Below, in pieces: positions 8,331-17,097 of a stretch of DNA of 64,000 nucleotides (position 1 is its first letter; each line of letters starts with the position of its first letter). This DNA comes from Streptomyces violaceusniger Tu 4113 (GTDB taxonomy: Bacteria; Actinomycetota; Actinomycetes; Streptomycetales; Streptomycetaceae). The stretch lies in NCBI RefSeq assembly GCF_000147815.2, contig NC_015957.1:496001-560000 (forward strand), read 5' to 3'. Both the position numbers and the translations under genes were made by a program. The notes beneath the pieces were generated by a model. That model searched no databases and was not told where the DNA came from. It saw only the letters and a list, made by a program, of their open reading frames with translations.

Positions 8331-9254
8331 TCAGCGGCGTCGGCGGTGCAGGGCCACGGCGGCCGCCGTGCCGCCCGCCACCGCGCCCACCCCGGCCGCC
8401 GCCGGAATGCCGATCTTGGCCGCCTTGCGGCCGGTGCGGTAGTCGCGCAGCCGCCAACTGTTCTCACGGGCGTGCTTGCGCAGCCGGGTGTCCGGGTTCA
8501 CCGCGTACGGATGGCCCACGATCGACAGCATCGGGATGTCGTTCGCGGAGTCGCTGTAGGCCGCGCAGCGGGAGAGGTCCAGCCCCTCGGCCGTCGCCAG
8601 CGCCCGTACGGCCTCGGCCTTCGCCGGGCCGTGCAGCGGCTCACCGACCAGCCGGCCGGTGTAGACGCCGCCCACCGACTCGGCCACCGTGCCCAGCGCC
8701 CCGGTCAGGCCGAGCCGCCGGGCGATGATCGTCGCGGTCTCGACCGGCGCGGCGGTCACCAGCCAGACCCGCTGCCCCGCGTCCAGATGGGCCTGGGCGA
8801 GGGCGCGGGTGCCGGGCCAGATGCGGTCGGCCATGTACTCGTCGTAGATCTCCTCGCCGATGGACATCAGCTCGGAGACCCGGTGGCCCTTGACGATGGA
8901 CAGGGCGCTGCTGCGCACGTCCTCCATATGTGCCGGGTCCTCGACGCCGACCACCCGGAACCAGGTCTGCTGCCACGCGAAGCGGGCGAGTTCGCGCTTG
9001 CGGAAGAAGTGCCGCTTGTAGAGGCCGCGGCCGAAGTGGAAGATCGCGGCGCCCTGCATGACCGTGTTGTCCAGGTCGAAGAAGGCGGCGGCCCGCTCGT
9101 CGCCGACGACGGGGAATTCCGGTTCGGCGGGGGGCTGCGGTGCGGGGGTCTCGGCCGACGACTTGCGCGCTGCCTCGGCCGATGCCTCTCCGGCGAGGAC
9201 ACTCCGCTCGGTGGCGGGTCGTCGACGTCGGGTGAACCATCCCAGTGCGGCCAT
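8331..9254 (-). CDS. HAD-IB family hydrolase (SerB-like phosphatase)
   Basis: A 307-residue haloacid-dehalogenase superfamily enzyme. Motif I is AAFFDLDNTVMQG (nucleophile and acid Asp), motif II lies in VWLVTAAPVETA, and motifs III/IV in AAYSDSANDIPML. The helical cap in between is of subclass IB. A basic, Ala/Gly-rich C-terminal tail ends in a short hydrophobic segment (IPAAAGVGAVAGGTAAAVAL) that could touch the membrane. The start at MAALGWFT avoids an N-terminal extension that reads like intergenic sequence. The substrate is likely a small phosphomonoester; not determinable here. Confidence 0.9.
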   Translation of the reverse strand: MAALGWFTRRRRPATERSVLAGEASAEAARKSSAETPAPQPPAEPEFPVVGDERAAAFFDLDNTVMQGAAIFHFGRGLYKRHFFRKRELARFAWQQTWFRVVGVEDPAHMEDVRSSALSIVKGHRVSELMSIGEEIYDEYMADRIWPGTRALAQAHLDAGQRVWLVTAAPVETATIIARRLGLTGALGTVAESVGGVYTGRLVGEPLHGPAKAEAVRALATAEGLDLSRCAAYSDSANDIPMLSIVGHPYAVNPDTRLRKHARENSWRLRDYRTGRKAAKIGIPAAAGVGAVAGGTAAAVALHRRRR

Positions 9255-9348
9255 GGAGCGAGCATAGCCAGCGCTCCGGCGCATCCCGTTACGCCCGGGT
9301 GTCGGGCCGATTCAGGTTACGCGAAAGGGAGGCCGCGCAGGGGCCGAA

Positions 9349-9410
9349 ATCAGCCGCCTCGCGGGCGCGGGATCGGGCCGCCTCGCGGGGGCGGGATCAG
9401 CCGCCGAGCG
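9349..9410 (-). repeat. 24-bp stop-codon-anchored repeats after the glutaredoxin gene
   Basis: Units at 9349-9371 and 9372-9395 (atcagccgcctcgcggg type) resemble each other and the sequence starting at 9396, which holds the TGA stop of the glutaredoxin gene on the minus strand. The gene's end thus seems to have been duplicated downstream. Confidence 0.7.
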
Positions 9411-9684
9411 CGGTGCGCAGCCGCTTGGGGTTCACCCGCCAGAAGTCGTGCTGTTCGCCGTCGATGAGCACCACCGGGATCTGCTCCCAGTAGGCGCGGT
9501 ACAGCTCCTCGTCCTGGGTGATGTCCTTCTTCTCCCAGGGGGTGCCCAGCTCGCCGCAGACCTCTTCGATCACGGCCTCGGCGTCCTCGCACAGGTGGCA
9601 GTCGGGCTTGCCGATCAGCGTGACCGTGCGCTCGGCGGGCTTCTTCCGCGGGGTGCGGCGCAGCAACGGACTCATGCCCTTCAT
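9397..9684 (-). CDS. Glutaredoxin-family protein
   Basis: A small thioredoxin-fold protein of 92-95 residues. The redox motif KPDCHLCEDA lies near residue 29 with CxxC spacing, the cis-proline stretch is QIPVVLIDG, and the end is FWRVNPKRLRTALGG. It probably reduces protein or mycothiol mixed disulfides, though the partner is unknown. Starts at 9684 (MKGMSP) and 9675 (MSPLL) are both possible. It lies between the HAD hydrolase and the rex operon on the opposite strand to rex. Confidence 0.88.
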   Translation of the reverse strand: MKGMSPLLRRTPRKKPAERTVTLIGKPDCHLCEDAEAVIEEVCGELGTPWEKKDITQDEELYRAYWEQIPVVLIDGEQHDFWRVNPKRLRTALGG

Positions 9685-9734
9685 TCTGCCTGGCCTTTTT
9701 CGAGGCTCGGTTCGCCTCCGGGGCGCTCCAGTCT

Positions 9735-9905
9735 CCCCCGGCTACCGCTGGGAGGTGCCCCCTGTCGGCGGTCGACCGTGCTCGGTCGCTCACGCGGCGG
9801 AGCCGCATATCGATCGCAGCCCTCGCTCCCTGCGCGCGCTCTCCCTTTCGACAGCGACGCGCCCCTTCGGCTCGCCCCCGGCTACCGCTGGGAGGTGCCC
9901 CCGGC
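9735..9905. repeat. Two copies of a hairpin-forming intergenic repeat
   Basis: The string cccccggctaccgctgggag followed by gtgcccc occurs at about 9737 and again at about 9879. Each copy can fold (CTCCC with GGGAG, plus an inner CGG/CCG around CTA). No gene is credible between 9685 and about 10140. The repeats look like a dispersed intergenic element of the kind common in some Streptomyces genomes. Confidence 0.6.
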
Positions 9906-10163
9906 CGGAAGACCCCAGTGCCCTGACCCGCGACGGTGCCCCTTCCACGAGTTCGGAAGTGGGCTCTCGGTCGATTACGATCGAGGGCGTTTTGTTGCTG
10001 TCCGGGGGTAAAAGGTGAGGAGTGAGGGCCTGTGCTCCGGTCGGCGGCCCAGCGGTACGAGCGTGCCTGCCGGGAACGGTGTGACGCAGGTGGTGGTTCC
10101 GCGGCTGGCGCGAAAAGGCGCGTGACACCGGTCACTTTGCTCGGACAAAGCGGACACCATCTT

Positions 10164-10179
10164 TGTGCACGCGTTCACA
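10164..10179. promoter_or_regulatory. Rex operator (ROP site) upstream of rex
   Basis: TGTGCACGCGTTCACA differs by one base from the symmetric Rex consensus TGTGAACnnnTTCACA. It is extended on both sides (TT before, AA after). It lies 78 bases upstream of the rex start. In S. coelicolor Rex represses its own rex-hemACD operon through such a site when NADH/NAD+ is low, so autoregulation is expected here. Confidence 0.92.
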
Positions 10180-10256
10180 AAGACATAGCCTGCTGTCGAT
10201 GGGGCGGTCATGAAACACCCGGCCGCCCACAGCCTCGCTCTACCCGCAGGAGCACC

Positions 10257-11057
10257 GTGGCAACTGGCCGAACTCACCGACCGGCGACCCGCAGCCGAGG
10301 GATCCCCGAGGCCACCGTCGCCCGGCTACCGCTGTATCTGCGTGCGCTGACCGCTCTCTCGGAGCGCTCGGTGCCCACAGTGTCCTCGGAGGAGCTGGCC
10401 ACCGCGGCCGGCGTCAATTCGGCCAAGCTGCGCAAGGACTTCTCCTATCTCGGTTCGTACGGCACCCGCGGTGTCGGCTACGACGTGGAGTACCTCGTCT
10501 ACCAGATCTCGCGGGAGCTCGGGCTCACCCAGGACTGGCCGGTTGTGATCGTCGGTATCGGTAATCTCGGCGCCGCGCTCGCCAACTACGGCGGCTTCGC
10601 CTCCCGTGGCTTCCGGGTCGCCGCGCTGATCGACGCCGACCCCACCATGGCCGGGAAGCCGGTCGCGGGCATCCCGGTGCAGCACACCGACGAGCTCGAG
10701 AAGATCATCACGGACAACGGCGTCTCGATCGGCGTCATCGCCACCCCGGCGGGCGCGGCCCAGCAGGTCTGCGACCGGCTCGTCGCCGCCGGGATCACCT
10801 CGATCCTCAACTTCGCGCCCACCGTGCTGACCGTTCCGGACGGGGTGGATGTGCGCAAAGTCGATCTCTCCATCGAGCTGCAGATCCTCGCCTTCCACGA
10901 GCAGCGCAAGGCGGGCGAGGAGGTCGCCGCGCCCGAGGAGGCCGCGGGAGCCGTTCCACCACCGCCCGTGGCGCATCGCGCGCCCTCCGGTGGCCCCGGC
11001 GCCGACAGCGGTCGGCAAGGACCTGACGGGGACGTGCCCGCCGTGATGCCGGCATGA
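10257..11057 (+). CDS. rex: Redox-sensing transcriptional repressor Rex
   Basis: A 266-residue NADH sensor. The N-terminal winged helix (LSERSVPTVSSEELATAAGV and NSAKLRKDFSYLGSYG) binds ROP operators. The C-terminal Rossmann domain has VVIVGIGNLGAAL and a domain-swapped terminal helix (SIELQILAFHEQRK), and ends in a Pro-rich tail. The GTG at 10257 has GCAGGAG upstream and gives the N-terminus VATGRTHRPATRSRGIPEAT; a longer in-frame ORF upstream would cross the operator. The stop overlaps hemA (ATGA), placing haem synthesis under redox control. Confidence 0.97.
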   Translation: MATGRTHRPATRSRGIPEATVARLPLYLRALTALSERSVPTVSSEELATAAGVNSAKLRKDFSYLGSYGTRGVGYDVEYLVYQISRELGLTQDWPVVIVGIGNLGAALANYGGFASRGFRVAALIDADPTMAGKPVAGIPVQHTDELEKIITDNGVSIGVIATPAGAAQQVCDRLVAAGITSILNFAPTVLTVPDGVDVRKVDLSIELQILAFHEQRKAGEEVAAPEEAAGAVPPPPVAHRAPSGGPGADSGRQGPDGDVPAVMPA

Positions 11058-12523
11058 GTCTCCTCGTCGTCGGACTGAGCCACCGCAGCGCGCCCGTGAG
11101 CGTGCTGGAGCGGGCCGCCCTGGTGGGGGACGAGCAGGCGAAGCTGGTGCAGGACACCCTCGCCGCCGAGCCCGCCACCGAGGCCGCGGTGCTGGCCACC
11201 TGCAACCGCATCGAGCTCTACGCCGACGTGGACAAGTTCCACGCCGGGGTCGCCGAGCTGTCCACGCTGCTCGCCCAGCACACCGGCGTCGGACTGGACG
11301 AGCTCACCCCGTATCTCTACGTCCACTACGAGGACCGGGCCGTCCACCACCTCTTCTCGGTGGCCTGCGGGCTGGACTCGATGGTCGTCGGCGAGGGCCA
11401 GATCCTCGGCCAGATCAAGGACGCGCTCGCGCTGGGGCAGGAGCTGCATACCGCCGGGCGGCTGCTGAACGATCTCTTCCAGCAGGCGTTGCGGGTCGGC
11501 AAGCGGGCCCACAGCGAGACCGGTATCGACCGGGCGGGCCAGTCGCTGGTCACCTTCGGCCTGGAGCAGCTCGCCCAGGGCGCGTCGGTGGCGGAGTGGG
11601 CCCGGGGCAAGCGGGCCCTGGTGATCGGCGCGGGTTCGATGTCCTCGCTGGCCGCGGCGACGCTCGCACGCGCCGGTGTGGCAGAACTGGTGATCGCCAA
11701 CAGGACGTTGGAGCGGGCGCTGCGCCTCGCCGAGTCCCTGGTCCAGCAGCATGCGGCCACTCCGGCCGCGATCCCCGCCGAGGGTGAGGAAACGTTGCGC
11801 GAGCCGCTGGTGGCCCGTGCAGTGCCGCGGGACCGGGTCACCGCCGAGCTGCCGCACGCCGACATCGTCGTCTCCTGTACGGGCGCGACCGGCCTGGTGC
11901 TGACCGCCGCGGAGCTGCGCACCGCGCTCGCCCAGCGCGCGGCCTGCCCGCCCGGGGCCCACCGCACGGGGACGGACGTCTCGCTGCTCGATCTGGCCAT
12001 GCCGCGCGACATAGACGCGGCGGCGCACCGGATCGAGGGGCTGCACCTGGTCGATATCGAGTCCCTCGCCGAGGCGGCCACCGAGCCGTCCGGGGCGCCG
12101 GGCTCGTCCGCCGGGGCGATGGCCGCCGACGTGGACAAGGTGCGGACCATCGTCTCCGCCGAGGTGGCCGCCTTCGGGGCGGCCCAGCGCGCCGCGCACA
12201 TCACGCCGACGGTGGTCGCGCTGCGTACCATGGCGGCGGACGTCGTCGCCAGTGAGATCGCCCGGCTCGACGGGCGCCTTCCGGATCTGGACGACAAGCA
12301 GCGGTCCGAGATCACGCAGACCGTGCGCAGGGTCGTCGACAAGCTGCTGCACGCGCCCACCGTGCGGGTCAAGCAGCTCGCGGGCACTCCGGGTGGCGCC
12401 GGTTACGCCGATGCGCTGCGCGAGCTCTTCGACCTCGATCCGCAGGCGGTCGCCGCCGTCAGCCGCGCCGACGGCTCGGCCCGCGCGGCCGAACAGAACG
12501 ACCCGAAGGGAGGCCGGCCATGA
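11054..12523 (+). CDS. hemA: Glutamyl-tRNA reductase
   Basis: A 489-residue enzyme of the C5 pathway that reduces glutamyl-tRNA(Glu) to glutamate-1-semialdehyde. The catalytic cysteine is in ATCNRIELYADV (about residue 50), the substrate-pocket block is CGLDSMVVGEGQILGQIKDA, the NADPH domain has ALVIGAGSMSSLAAATLARA, and the dimerisation helices close the protein. The NADPH domain carries an Ala/Glu-rich insertion (about 235-260). Translationally coupled to rex upstream (ATGA) and hemC downstream (ATGA). Confidence 0.97.
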   Translation: MSLLVVGLSHRSAPVSVLERAALVGDEQAKLVQDTLAAEPATEAAVLATCNRIELYADVDKFHAGVAELSTLLAQHTGVGLDELTPYLYVHYEDRAVHHLFSVACGLDSMVVGEGQILGQIKDALALGQELHTAGRLLNDLFQQALRVGKRAHSETGIDRAGQSLVTFGLEQLAQGASVAEWARGKRALVIGAGSMSSLAAATLARAGVAELVIANRTLERALRLAESLVQQHAATPAAIPAEGEETLREPLVARAVPRDRVTAELPHADIVVSCTGATGLVLTAAELRTALAQRAACPPGAHRTGTDVSLLDLAMPRDIDAAAHRIEGLHLVDIESLAEAATEPSGAPGSSAGAMAADVDKVRTIVSAEVAAFGAAQRAAHITPTVVALRTMAADVVASEIARLDGRLPDLDDKQRSEITQTVRRVVDKLLHAPTVRVKQLAGTPGGAGYADALRELFDLDPQAVAAVSRADGSARAAEQNDPKGGRP

Positions 12524-13509
12524 ACGCCACCCCCTCACCCGCCGCCTTCGGCGGCGCTCCGCCGCTGCGGCTGGGCACTCGCCGCAGCGCGCTCGCCATG
12601 GCCCAGTCCGGCCTGGTCGCGGACCTGGTGCGCGAGGTCACCGGGCGTCCCGTGGAACTGGTCGAGATCACCACGTACGGCGACACCTCGCGGGAGCACC
12701 TCGCGCAGATCGGTGGCACCGGCGTCTTCGTCTCGGCGCTGCGCGAGGCGCTGCTGAGCGGTGAGATCGACCTGGCCGTGCACTCGCTGAAGGACCTTCC
12801 CACCGCGGAGCCCGACGGGCTGCGGCTGGCCGCGATACCGCGCCGCGAGGACCCGCGCGACGCGCTGATCGCCCGGGACGGGCTCACCTTCGCCCAGCTT
12901 CCCCCGGGGTCCCGGATAGGCACCGGATCCCCGCGCCGCGCGGCCCAGCTCAACGCGTGGGCCCGCGCCTTCGGCCTCGACATCGAGACCGTGCCGATAC
13001 GCGGCAATGTCGACACCCGCATCGGCTACGTCCGGTCGGGACGGCTGGACGCCGTGGTGCTCGCCGCCGCCGGCCTGATCCGTCTGGGGCGGATCGGCGA
13101 GGCGACCGAGCTGCTCGATGTCGGCCATGTTTTGCCCGCCCCCGGCCAGGGGGCACTGGCAGTGGAGTGTGCCGCGTCCAGCGTGGCGCTCACTGCCCGG
13201 CTCGCCGAGATCGACGACCCGTACACGCGGGTCGCCGTGACCGCCGAGCGATCCCTGCTCGCCGCCCTGGAGGCCGGCTGCAGCGCACCTGTGGGGGCGC
13301 TGGCCGACCTGTTGGCCGACGGTCAGGCTGTCACCGAAATGCGCCTGCGCGGCGTCGTCGGCACCACCGACGGCACGACGCTGGTGCAGCTGTCCACCAC
13401 CGGTCCCGTACCCGCGTCGCCCAGTGAGGCCGGGGACCTCGGTCGCGAACTCGCAGCCGAGATGCTCGCCAAGGGTGCGGCCGGTCTTATGGGGGAGCGA
13501 GCACTTTGA
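12520..13509 (+). CDS. hemC: Porphobilinogen deaminase (hydroxymethylbilane synthase)
   Basis: A 329-residue enzyme that polymerises four porphobilinogens into hydroxymethylbilane. Visible motifs: RLGTRRSALAMAQ at the N-terminus, LAVHSLKDLPT with the catalytic Asp, RIGTGSPRRAAQL, IRGNVDTR, and LEAGCSAPVGALA holding the cysteine that carries the dipyrromethane cofactor. Length and domain order are normal. The start ATG overlaps the hemA stop by 4 bases and its own stop overlaps the TTG of the next gene. Confidence 0.97.
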   Translation: MNATPSPAAFGGAPPLRLGTRRSALAMAQSGLVADLVREVTGRPVELVEITTYGDTSREHLAQIGGTGVFVSALREALLSGEIDLAVHSLKDLPTAEPDGLRLAAIPRREDPRDALIARDGLTFAQLPPGSRIGTGSPRRAAQLNAWARAFGLDIETVPIRGNVDTRIGYVRSGRLDAVVLAAAGLIRLGRIGEATELLDVGHVLPAPGQGALAVECAASSVALTARLAEIDDPYTRVAVTAERSLLAALEAGCSAPVGALADLLADGQAVTEMRLRGVVGTTDGTTLVQLSTTGPVPASPSEAGDLGRELAAEMLAKGAAGLMGERAL

Positions 13510-15164
13510 ACCCCACCGTCCCGAATCACCCCGGCTGCGGACACGTCACCTTCCTCGGTGCGGGCCCCGGAGATCCGGGCCTGCTGACCTTGCGCGCCGT
13601 GGAGGCTCTGGCCACCGCGGACGTACTGATCGCCGACCCGCAAGTGCTCGACGTGGTGCGGGGGCACGTCAGGCCGGGCGTGGCCGCGGACGCTCAGGGC
13701 GCGCCGCGGCAAGCGGAGGCTGATGGGTCGTCAGCCACCGTCCCGGTACTCCGGGGCACCGCCAATCTTGTCATGACGGCCGCGCGCGGCGGCAAGCGGG
13801 TCGTCCGCGCGGTCGCGGGCGACCCCGGCCTCGACGGATACGCCGCCGACGAGATGCTCGCCTGCGCCGCCGAGGGCATCCTCTTCGAGGTGGTGCCGGG
13901 TGTGGCCGCCGCGGTGGGTGTGCCCGCCTACGCGGGGGTGCCGCTGCGGGACGCCCACAGCGCGGATGTGCGTTTCGTGGACGCCCTGGCCGCCGATGAG
14001 CGCTGCTGGAGCGAGGTCGGCTCGTCCGACGCGACCGCCGTGGTCTCCGCGACCCTGGAGACGGTGGCCGCCGCCGCGGGTGAGCTGGTGGCCGCGGGCC
14101 GCAAGCCGGACACCCCGCTCACCGTCACCGTCGGTGGCACCACCACGCGTCAGCGGACCTGGGCCGCGACGCTGGGGACCATCGCCCAGGTGCTGAAGGC
14201 GGCCAAGGTGCTGCCGTCGCCGCAGGGCGCACAGCCGGTGATAGCCGTGGTCGGCGAGCAGAGCGCGGCCGGCCGGCGTGATCAGCTCTCCTGGTTCGAG
14301 TCCAAGCCGCTGTTCGGCTGGAAGGTCCTGGTGCCGCGCACCAAGGAGCAGGCCGCCTCGCTCTCGGACCAGTTGCGCAGCTACGGCGCGGTGCCCAGCG
14401 AGGTGCCGACGATCGCCGTGGAGCCGCCGCGCACCCCGCAGCAGATGGAGCGCGCGGTCAAGGGCCTGGTCACCGGGCGCTATGAGTGGATCGCCTTCAC
14501 CTCGGTCAACGCGGTCAAGGCGGTGCGGGAGAAGTTCGAGGAGTACGGGCTCGACGCCCGCGCGTTCGCCGGGATCAAGGTCGCGGCGGTGGGCGAGCAG
14601 ACCGCCAGGTCGCTGATCGACTTCGGAGTGAAGCCTGATCTGGTGCCCAGCGGTGAGCAGTCCGCGGCCGGGCTGCTGGAGGACTGGCCGCCCTACGACC
14701 CGGTCTTCGACCCGATCGACCGGGTCTTCCTGCCGCGGGCCGACATCGCCACCGAGACCCTGGTCGCCGGGCTGATCGAGCTGGGCTGGGAGGTCGACGA
14801 CGTGACCGCGTACCGCACCGTGCGCGCCTCGCCGCCGCCGGCCGAGACCCGTGAGGCCATCAAGGGCGGCGGGTTCGACGCGGTGCTCTTCACCTCGTCG
14901 TCCACCGTGCGGAACCTCGTCGGCATCGCGGGCAAGCCGCACAATGTCACTGTCATCGCCTGTATCGGCCCGGCCACCGCGAAGACCGCGGAGGAGCACG
15001 GGCTGCGGGTGGACGTGCTGTCGCCCGAGCCCTCGGTGCTCAAGCTCGCCGAGGCGCTCGCGGACTTCGGGGCGGCGCGGCGGCAGGCCGCGATCGAAGC
15101 CGGGGAGCCGGTCACCCGCCCGAGCGAGCGACGGCCGGGATCACGGAGGAGGGCACGCTCTTGA
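13506..15164 (+). CDS. hemD: Bifunctional uroporphyrinogen-III methyltransferase-like / uroporphyrinogen-III synthase
   Basis: A 552-residue fusion. Residues ~10-250 form a tetrapyrrole methylase-type domain ([20 protein letters not shown]), and ~270-530 a HemD/HEM4 domain ([43 protein letters not shown]). The synthase closes hydroxymethylbilane into uroporphyrinogen III; the methylase domain may act in sirohaem or cobalamin branches, but its substrate residues look diverged, so activity is unproven. The start is a TTG overlapping the hemC stop. This fusion is common in actinobacteria. Confidence 0.92.
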   Translation: MNPTVPNHPGCGHVTFLGAGPGDPGLLTLRAVEALATADVLIADPQVLDVVRGHVRPGVAADAQGAPRQAEADGSSATVPVLRGTANLVMTAARGGKRVVRAVAGDPGLDGYAADEMLACAAEGILFEVVPGVAAAVGVPAYAGVPLRDAHSADVRFVDALAADERCWSEVGSSDATAVVSATLETVAAAAGELVAAGRKPDTPLTVTVGGTTTRQRTWAATLGTIAQVLKAAKVLPSPQGAQPVIAVVGEQSAAGRRDQLSWFESKPLFGWKVLVPRTKEQAASLSDQLRSYGAVPSEVPTIAVEPPRTPQQMERAVKGLVTGRYEWIAFTSVNAVKAVREKFEEYGLDARAFAGIKVAAVGEQTARSLIDFGVKPDLVPSGEQSAAGLLEDWPPYDPVFDPIDRVFLPRADIATETLVAGLIELGWEVDDVTAYRTVRASPPPAETREAIKGGGFDAVLFTSSSTVRNLVGIAGKPHNVTVIACIGPATAKTAEEHGLRVDVLSPEPSVLKLAEALADFGAARRQAAIEAGEPVTRPSERRPGSRRRARS

Positions 15165-16165
15165 GCACCACGTACGGCAGCTTCCCCGGTGCGCGACCGC
15201 GCCGGCTGCGGGTGAATCCGGCCATGCGCCGCATGGTCGCGGAGACCCGGCTGCATCCGGCCGAGCTGATCCTGCCCGCGTTCGTCCGCGAGGACGTGAC
15301 CGAGCCGGTGCCGCTGCAGACGATGCCGGGCGTTCTGCAGCACACCCGGGACTCCCTGCGGAAGGCGGCGGCCGACGCGGTCGCCGCGGGCCTCGGCGGG
15401 ATCATGCTCTTCGGGGTGCCGGAGGAGTCCAAGAAGGACGCCGTCGGCACGCCCGGCACCGACCCGGACGGGATCCTCCAGGTGGCCATCCGCGATGTGC
15501 GCGCCGAGGTCGGCGACGACCTGGTGATCATGTCCGATCTCTGCCTGGACGAGCACACCGACCACGGCCACTGCGGGGTCCTGGACGCCGAGGGCCGGAT
15601 CGACAACGACGCCACGCTGGAGCGGTACGCGGAGATGGCCCGCGCCCAGGCCGACGCGGGCGTCCACACAGTGGGCCCCAGCGGCATGATGGACGGGCAG
15701 GTCGGGGTGATCCGCGAGGCGCTGGACGGCGCCGGGCACCAGGACATCTCGATCCTCGCCTACACCGCGAAGTACGCCTCCGCCTTCTACGGTCCGTTCC
15801 GCGAGGCGGTGGGCTCCTCGCTGAAGGGCGACCGCAAGACGTATCAGCAGGACCCGGCCAACGCCCGGGAGGCGATGCGCGAGCTGGAGCTGGACCTGGC
15901 CGAGGGCGCGGACATGGTCATGGTGAAGCCGGCCCTGCCCTACCTGGACATCCTGCGGCAGATCGCCGACGCCGTGGACGTGCCGGTGGCCGCCTACCAG
16001 ATCTCCGGTGAGTACGCGATGGTCGAGGCGGCGGCGGCCAACGGCTGGATCGACCGCGACCGCGCGATCATGGAGACGCTGACCTCGGTACGGCGCGCGG
16101 GCGCGGGGATGATCCTCACGTACTGGGCGACCGAGGTCGCCCAGCGGCTGAACCGCGGGGAGTGA
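15161..16165 (+). CDS. hemB: Delta-aminolevulinic acid dehydratase (porphobilinogen synthase)
   Basis: A 334-residue enzyme condensing two 5-aminolevulinates. The two Schiff-base lysines sit in [19 protein letters not shown] and [15 protein letters not shown]. The metal loop reads [15 protein letters not shown], in which the middle cysteine of the zinc-type triad is Asp, suggesting a mixed or magnesium-dependent type. TTG start with GGAGGAGGG upstream, overlapping hemD by 4 bases. Its last codons (NRGE, stop) are echoed 20 bases downstream. Last gene of the rex-hem operon. Confidence 0.96.
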   Translation: MSTTYGSFPGARPRRLRVNPAMRRMVAETRLHPAELILPAFVREDVTEPVPLQTMPGVLQHTRDSLRKAAADAVAAGLGGIMLFGVPEESKKDAVGTPGTDPDGILQVAIRDVRAEVGDDLVIMSDLCLDEHTDHGHCGVLDAEGRIDNDATLERYAEMARAQADAGVHTVGPSGMMDGQVGVIREALDGAGHQDISILAYTAKYASAFYGPFREAVGSSLKGDRKTYQQDPANAREAMRELELDLAEGADMVMVKPALPYLDILRQIADAVDVPVAAYQISGEYAMVEAAAANGWIDRDRAIMETLTSVRRAGAGMILTYWATEVAQRLNRGE

Positions 16166-16192
16166 GCCTCCACCGCGGGGAATGACCACGAG

Positions 16193-16230
16193 GCCGGGGG
16201 CGCGGAGCCGCCGGCCTTCGCGCCCCCGGC
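16193..16230. terminator. Hairpin at the end of the rex-hem operon
   Basis: GCCGGGGGCGCG pairs with CGCGCCCCCGGC around a loop of about 14 bases. It lies between the convergent hemB and kinase genes. Confidence 0.75.
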
Positions 16231-16259
16231 TCGCCCTCTTCGGGTCGCTCATACGGCGG

Positions 16260-16880
16260 TCACCGTCCCCTGACCACGAAGTCGGCGGCCGCCCGCCCGG
16301 GGGCGACCAGCCGGGCGTTGGCCTCGTCGGAGGTGAGGACGAAGCGCTCGGCCACCTCGCGCGGCTTGCCGAACCGCTCATGGCGGTCGATCAGCCGGCG
16401 CACCCGCTCCTCGGTGTCCAGGTCGACCCACCAGGTCTCGTCCAGCAGCTCGCGGACCGGGAGCCAGGGCGCCTCGGCCAGCAGCAGATAATTCCCCTCG
16501 GTGATCACCAGCGGGGTCTCCGGCACCACCGGGATGGTGCCCGCGACGGGCTGTTCCAGCTCGCGGTCGAATCCCGGCGCGTAGACGACCTCCTCGGCGC
16601 GCGGCGCCCGCAGCCGCCGCAGCAGCGCGGTGTAGCCGTACGGGTCGAAGGTCTCCGGCGCGCCCTTGCGGCCGATCAGGCCGAGCCGGCGCAGCTCGGC
16701 GTCGGCGAGGTGGAAGCCGTCCATCGGCACCAGGACGGCCCGGTCGGCGCCGAGGGCGTCGACCAGGTACTGGGCGAGGGTGGTTTTGCCGGCCCCGGGC
16801 GGTCCGGCGATTCCGAGCAGGCGGCGACCGCCCGCGTCGGCCAGGCGCTGGGCGCGGTCGAGGAGTTGCTGGGAAGTCAT
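16260..16880 (-). CDS. Nucleoside/nucleotide kinase family protein (PanK/uridine kinase-like)
   Basis: A 206-residue P-loop kinase. The Walker A motif is GIAGPPGAGKTTLAQYL (about residue 25), followed by LVPMDGFHLADAEL, which positions the substrate in uridine kinase/pantothenate kinase-type enzymes, then VITEGNYLLL (Walker B region) and an Arg-rich lid (LIDRHERFGKPREVAERFV). The start MTSQQLLDRAQ was chosen; the frame extends upstream without a ribosome site. The substrate may be a nucleoside, a sugar or pantothenate-like. Confidence 0.88.
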   Translation of the reverse strand: MTSQQLLDRAQRLADAGGRRLLGIAGPPGAGKTTLAQYLVDALGADRAVLVPMDGFHLADAELRRLGLIGRKGAPETFDPYGYTALLRRLRAPRAEEVVYAPGFDRELEQPVAGTIPVVPETPLVITEGNYLLLAEAPWLPVRELLDETWWVDLDTEERVRRLIDRHERFGKPREVAERFVLTSDEANARLVAPGRAAADFVVRGR

Positions 16881-17097
16881 GGCGGGCGCTTTCGGTGGCT
16901 TTCGGGAATGGGCACGATCCACTATCCGGCCTGCGGCCCGCCCCCGCGGTCGGCGGTGCGGGGGAGGGCAGGCGGGCAGCCGGGCGAATTTCCAGAAATC
17001 TCGGCAGAGGGGCACATCCCCTGACCCCTTTCACGCGTCACATGAGAGAGCGGCCCTGCGATGTGGCCGCACACTTGGGTATTTGGAGATATTCACG

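Noticed and set aside
10586..12538. A 650-codon minus-strand frame opposite rex and hemA
   Set aside because: Spans two conserved genes on the other strand and reads as Arg/Gly/Leu/Val repeats without domain structure; a codon-bias artefact.
14280..14310. GGTTCGAGTCC-like string considered as a tRNA T-arm
   Set aside because: It is in-frame coding sequence of hemD (WFESKPLF) and no acceptor or anticodon stem can be drawn around it. No tRNA was found in the window.
16881..17097. Leader of the carboxypeptidase gene considered as a c-di-AMP (ydaO) riboswitch
   Set aside because: Cell-wall hydrolase genes in Streptomyces often carry one, but the conserved blocks of that class are not present here.
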